Assembly (NCBI GenBank): GCA_035315125.1
Contig: DATFYI010000311.1
Coordinates: forward strand, 1 to 26,079
Length of the DNA stretch: 26,079 nt
Origin: DATFYI01 sp035315125
Lineage (GTDB): Bacteria > Chloroflexota > Anaerolineae > Anaerolineales > Anaerolineaceae
Direction: 5' to 3'
In this document: piece by piece, positions 24,649-26,079 of the stretch
Position numbering within the stretch: the stretch's first letter is position 1
How the letters are laid out: each line of letters begins with the position of its first letter
The notes under the pieces: generated by a model
Databases searched by the model: none
What the model saw: only the letters and a program-made list of their open reading frames with translations
Told to the model about the DNA's origin: nothing
Program-made: the position numbers and the translations under genes

Positions 24649-25638
24649 TTGAGCACGGATTCTTTGAACTTGGATCAATCGATATTGCAGCATTTGCTTT
24701 ATCAAATGTACCTTATTCGTTGCTTTGAGGAAACGCTTTTTCGGGCTTTTCAAACAGAGAAAATGCCTGGAACCATGCACCAAACGACCGGGCAGGAGGC
24801 GATTGCGGCCGGGGTTGGAGAGGCACTCGAGCCAGGGGACGTGATGACCTCTACCCATCGTGGCCACGGACACGCAATTGCCAAAGGGCTTGCTATTCGG
24901 GAGCTGATGGCTGAAATGTATGCGCGCCAGACAGGAACGAGCCATGGAATGGGTGGCTCAATGCACCTGTTCGATCTCTCTAAGGGGTTTTTGGGAACAA
25001 CAGGCGTGGTCGGGGCCGGTGTACCGATAGCAGTCGGCGCTGCGCTGGTCCTACAGCTTGAAGGCGAGCATAGGGTGGCGGTTGCCTTCCTGGGAGATGG
25101 AGCCGCTAATCAAGGCGCTGTCCATGAGGCGATCAATTTGGCATCTGTTTGGAAATTGCCTGTCGTCTTTGTTTGTGAGAACAACGGATATGCAGTATCG
25201 CTGCCCACACAGAAGGCATATGCAATCAAGGACATCGCCGAACGGGCAGCAGGATATGGTATTTCTGGGGTGACTGTGGATGGCAACGATGTATTGGCGG
25301 TATATGAGGTGGTTTGTGTTGCCGTTGCACGGGCACGTGCAGGAGATGGCCCGTCTTTCCTGGAATGCCTGACCTATCGACATAAAGGTCACTCGCGCTT
25401 TGAGCCGGCCAGTTATAGGCCGGCCGGAGAGCTGGATGCTTGGCTTAAAAAGGACCCCATCAAGGCCTTTTGCCAGCGGCTGATCAGTGCGGGGATTTTT
25501 GAAAATACCAGGATTGACGCCATTAAAGCTGAGGCCCAGGAGGTGGTAGACGATGCTGTTGACTTCGCACGTTCCAGCCCTCTCGCATCATTGGAAGAGG
25601 CGTTGCACCTAGCCTTTGCTGATAGAGAGGACAGGTAA
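24649..25638 (+). CDS. Thiamine-dependent dehydrogenase E1 alpha subunit (right operon)
   Basis: Third E1 alpha in the window, 329 residues, acetoin/pyruvate dehydrogenase type. Seen: TMHQTTGQEAIAAG (42-55), STHRGHGH (68-75), GMGGSMH (100-106), TPP motif GDGAANQG (149-156) ending at ENN (177-179), and the loop YRHKGHSRFEPASYR. The start is a TTG at 24649, as GGAGG (24636-24640) lies 8 nt ahead and no ATG fits. It is followed 2 bp later by E1 beta. Being co-transcribed with sugar kinases and isomerases is unusual for a housekeeping PDH; a role cleaving an alpha-ketol or oxo-acid product of this sugar pathway is inferred. An E2 is not seen in this operon within the window; it may come from the left operon or lie downstream. 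Confidence 0.93.
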   Translation: MSTDSLNLDQSILQHLLYQMYLIRCFEETLFRAFQTEKMPGTMHQTTGQEAIAAGVGEALEPGDVMTSTHRGHGHAIAKGLAIRELMAEMYARQTGTSHGMGGSMHLFDLSKGFLGTTGVVGAGVPIAVGAALVLQLEGEHRVAVAFLGDGAANQGAVHEAINLASVWKLPVVFVCENNGYAVSLPTQKAYAIKDIAERAAGYGISGVTVDGNDVLAVYEVVCVAVARARAGDGPSFLECLTYRHKGHSRFEPASYRPAGELDAWLKKDPIKAFCQRLISAGIFENTRIDAIKAEAQEVVDDAVDFARSSPLASLEEALHLAFADREDR

Positions 25639-25640
25639 GG

Positions 25641-26079
25641 ATGCCCACATTGAACATGTCGCAAGCGATCAACCTGGCCTTGCGTGAGGAAATGCGCCGG
25701 GATGCAAAAGTAGTTCTGTTAGGCGAGGACATTGGCCGCTTTGGCGGAGCTTTTCAGGTTACGAAGGGTCTATTAGATGAATTTGGAGAGGATCGTGTTC
25801 GGGATACACCTCTTTCTGAGGCTGCGATCATCGGCTGTGCTGTCGGAATGGCTTTGATGGGTTGGCATCCGGTAGCTGAGATGCAGTATTCAGATTTTGT
25901 CACGTGCGGTTTTGACCAGTTGGTCAATCAGGCGGCAAAGATTCATCTGATGTCGGGAGGACAGGCGTGTGTCCCAATGGTGCTGCGACTGCCAATTGGG
26001 GCAAAAGAACATGGCGCCCAGCACGATCAAAGTCCGGAAGCCTGGTTTATGCACACGCCTGGATTGAAAGTTGTCATAC
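25641..26079 (+). CDS. Thiamine-dependent dehydrogenase E1 beta subunit (partial)
   Basis: N-terminal 146 residues of an E1 beta, cut by the right edge. Seen: LLGEDIGRFGGAFQVTKGL (27-45), the TPP-activating glutamate in DTPLSEAA (E60), YSDFVTCGFDQLVNQ, and GAQHDQSPEAWF carrying the conserved histidine. Unlike the left-operon E1 beta it keeps the usual GED. Starts with ATG 2 bp after E1 alpha, with a TAAGG ribosome-like stretch formed by the preceding stop. Partner of the E1 alpha at 24649-25638; the two should form the usual alpha2beta2 E1. Confidence 0.93.
   Translation, partial: MPTLNMSQAINLALREEMRRDAKVVLLGEDIGRFGGAFQVTKGLLDEFGEDRVRDTPLSEAAIIGCAVGMALMGWHPVAEMQYSDFVTCGFDQLVNQAAKIHLMSGGQACVPMVLRLPIGAKEHGAQHDQSPEAWFMHTPGLKVVI

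Noticed and set aside
1..26079. CRISPR arrays, tRNA genes, insertion sequences, phage or defence genes
   Set aside because: No regularly spaced repeats, cloverleaf, transposase, integrase or nuclease motifs were found on either strand by reading.

Overview
The window looks like part of a bacterial chromosome, probably from a Chloroflexota bacterium of the Anaerolineae type. This rests mainly on the sugar-binding lipoprotein, whose mature N-terminus is the Pro/Ala/Thr-rich linker usual in that group, and on overall gene style. No rRNA or tRNA was seen, so the assignment is tentative. I see no CRISPR array, insertion sequence, phage gene or tRNA. The DNA is a dense pair of divergent catabolic operons.

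Left operon (1-5889, minus strand). A FadR/GntR-type regulator (FCD class) is followed by a 2-oxo-acid/acetoin dehydrogenase set: E1 alpha, E1 beta, lipoyl-E2, a beta-hydroxyacid dehydrogenase, and then a second E1 alpha that runs off the left edge. Several junctions are ATGA overlaps. The regulator's promoter is a consensus -35/-10 pair almost completely covered by a 38-bp perfect palindrome. That palindrome contains two TGGT-N3-ACCA boxes, which resemble PdhR/FadR-type operators.

Right operon (6123-26079 and beyond, plus strand). A SorC/DeoR-family sugar-responsive regulator is followed by an SIS-domain sugar-phosphate isomerase, a zinc-dependent polyol dehydrogenase, a DXP-reductoisomerase-like (DRL/SAF family) oxidoreductase, a fucose-isomerase-like protein and an FGGY kinase. 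A 785-bp AT-rich gap then carries a consensus promoter with a paired direct repeat. It precedes a sugar ABC importer: binding lipoprotein, double ATPase and two paralogous permeases. After these come a split transketolase (C-terminal half first), a ribokinase, a creatinase/M24-fold protein lacking most metal ligands, an RpiB-cyclase fusion, a stand-alone RpiB of the type lacking the ring-opening histidine, and a third E1 alpha with the start of a second E1 beta.

Taken together, the window encodes uptake, isomerisation, phosphorylation, oxidation and thiamine-dependent cleavage of a small sugar or polyol. The product is probably fed into acetyl-CoA and pentose-phosphate intermediates. The combination of a DRL-like reductoisomerase, acetoin-type E1 enzymes, a split transketolase and an EryI/DerI-like isomerase does not match any textbook sugar pathway I know. 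My best guess is a branched-chain or deoxy sugar/polyol of four or five carbons. One concrete model is a 2-C-methyl-erythritol or 1-deoxy-xylulose type substrate cleaved to glyceraldehyde 3-phosphate and an acetyl unit. This is inference and is marked as such below.
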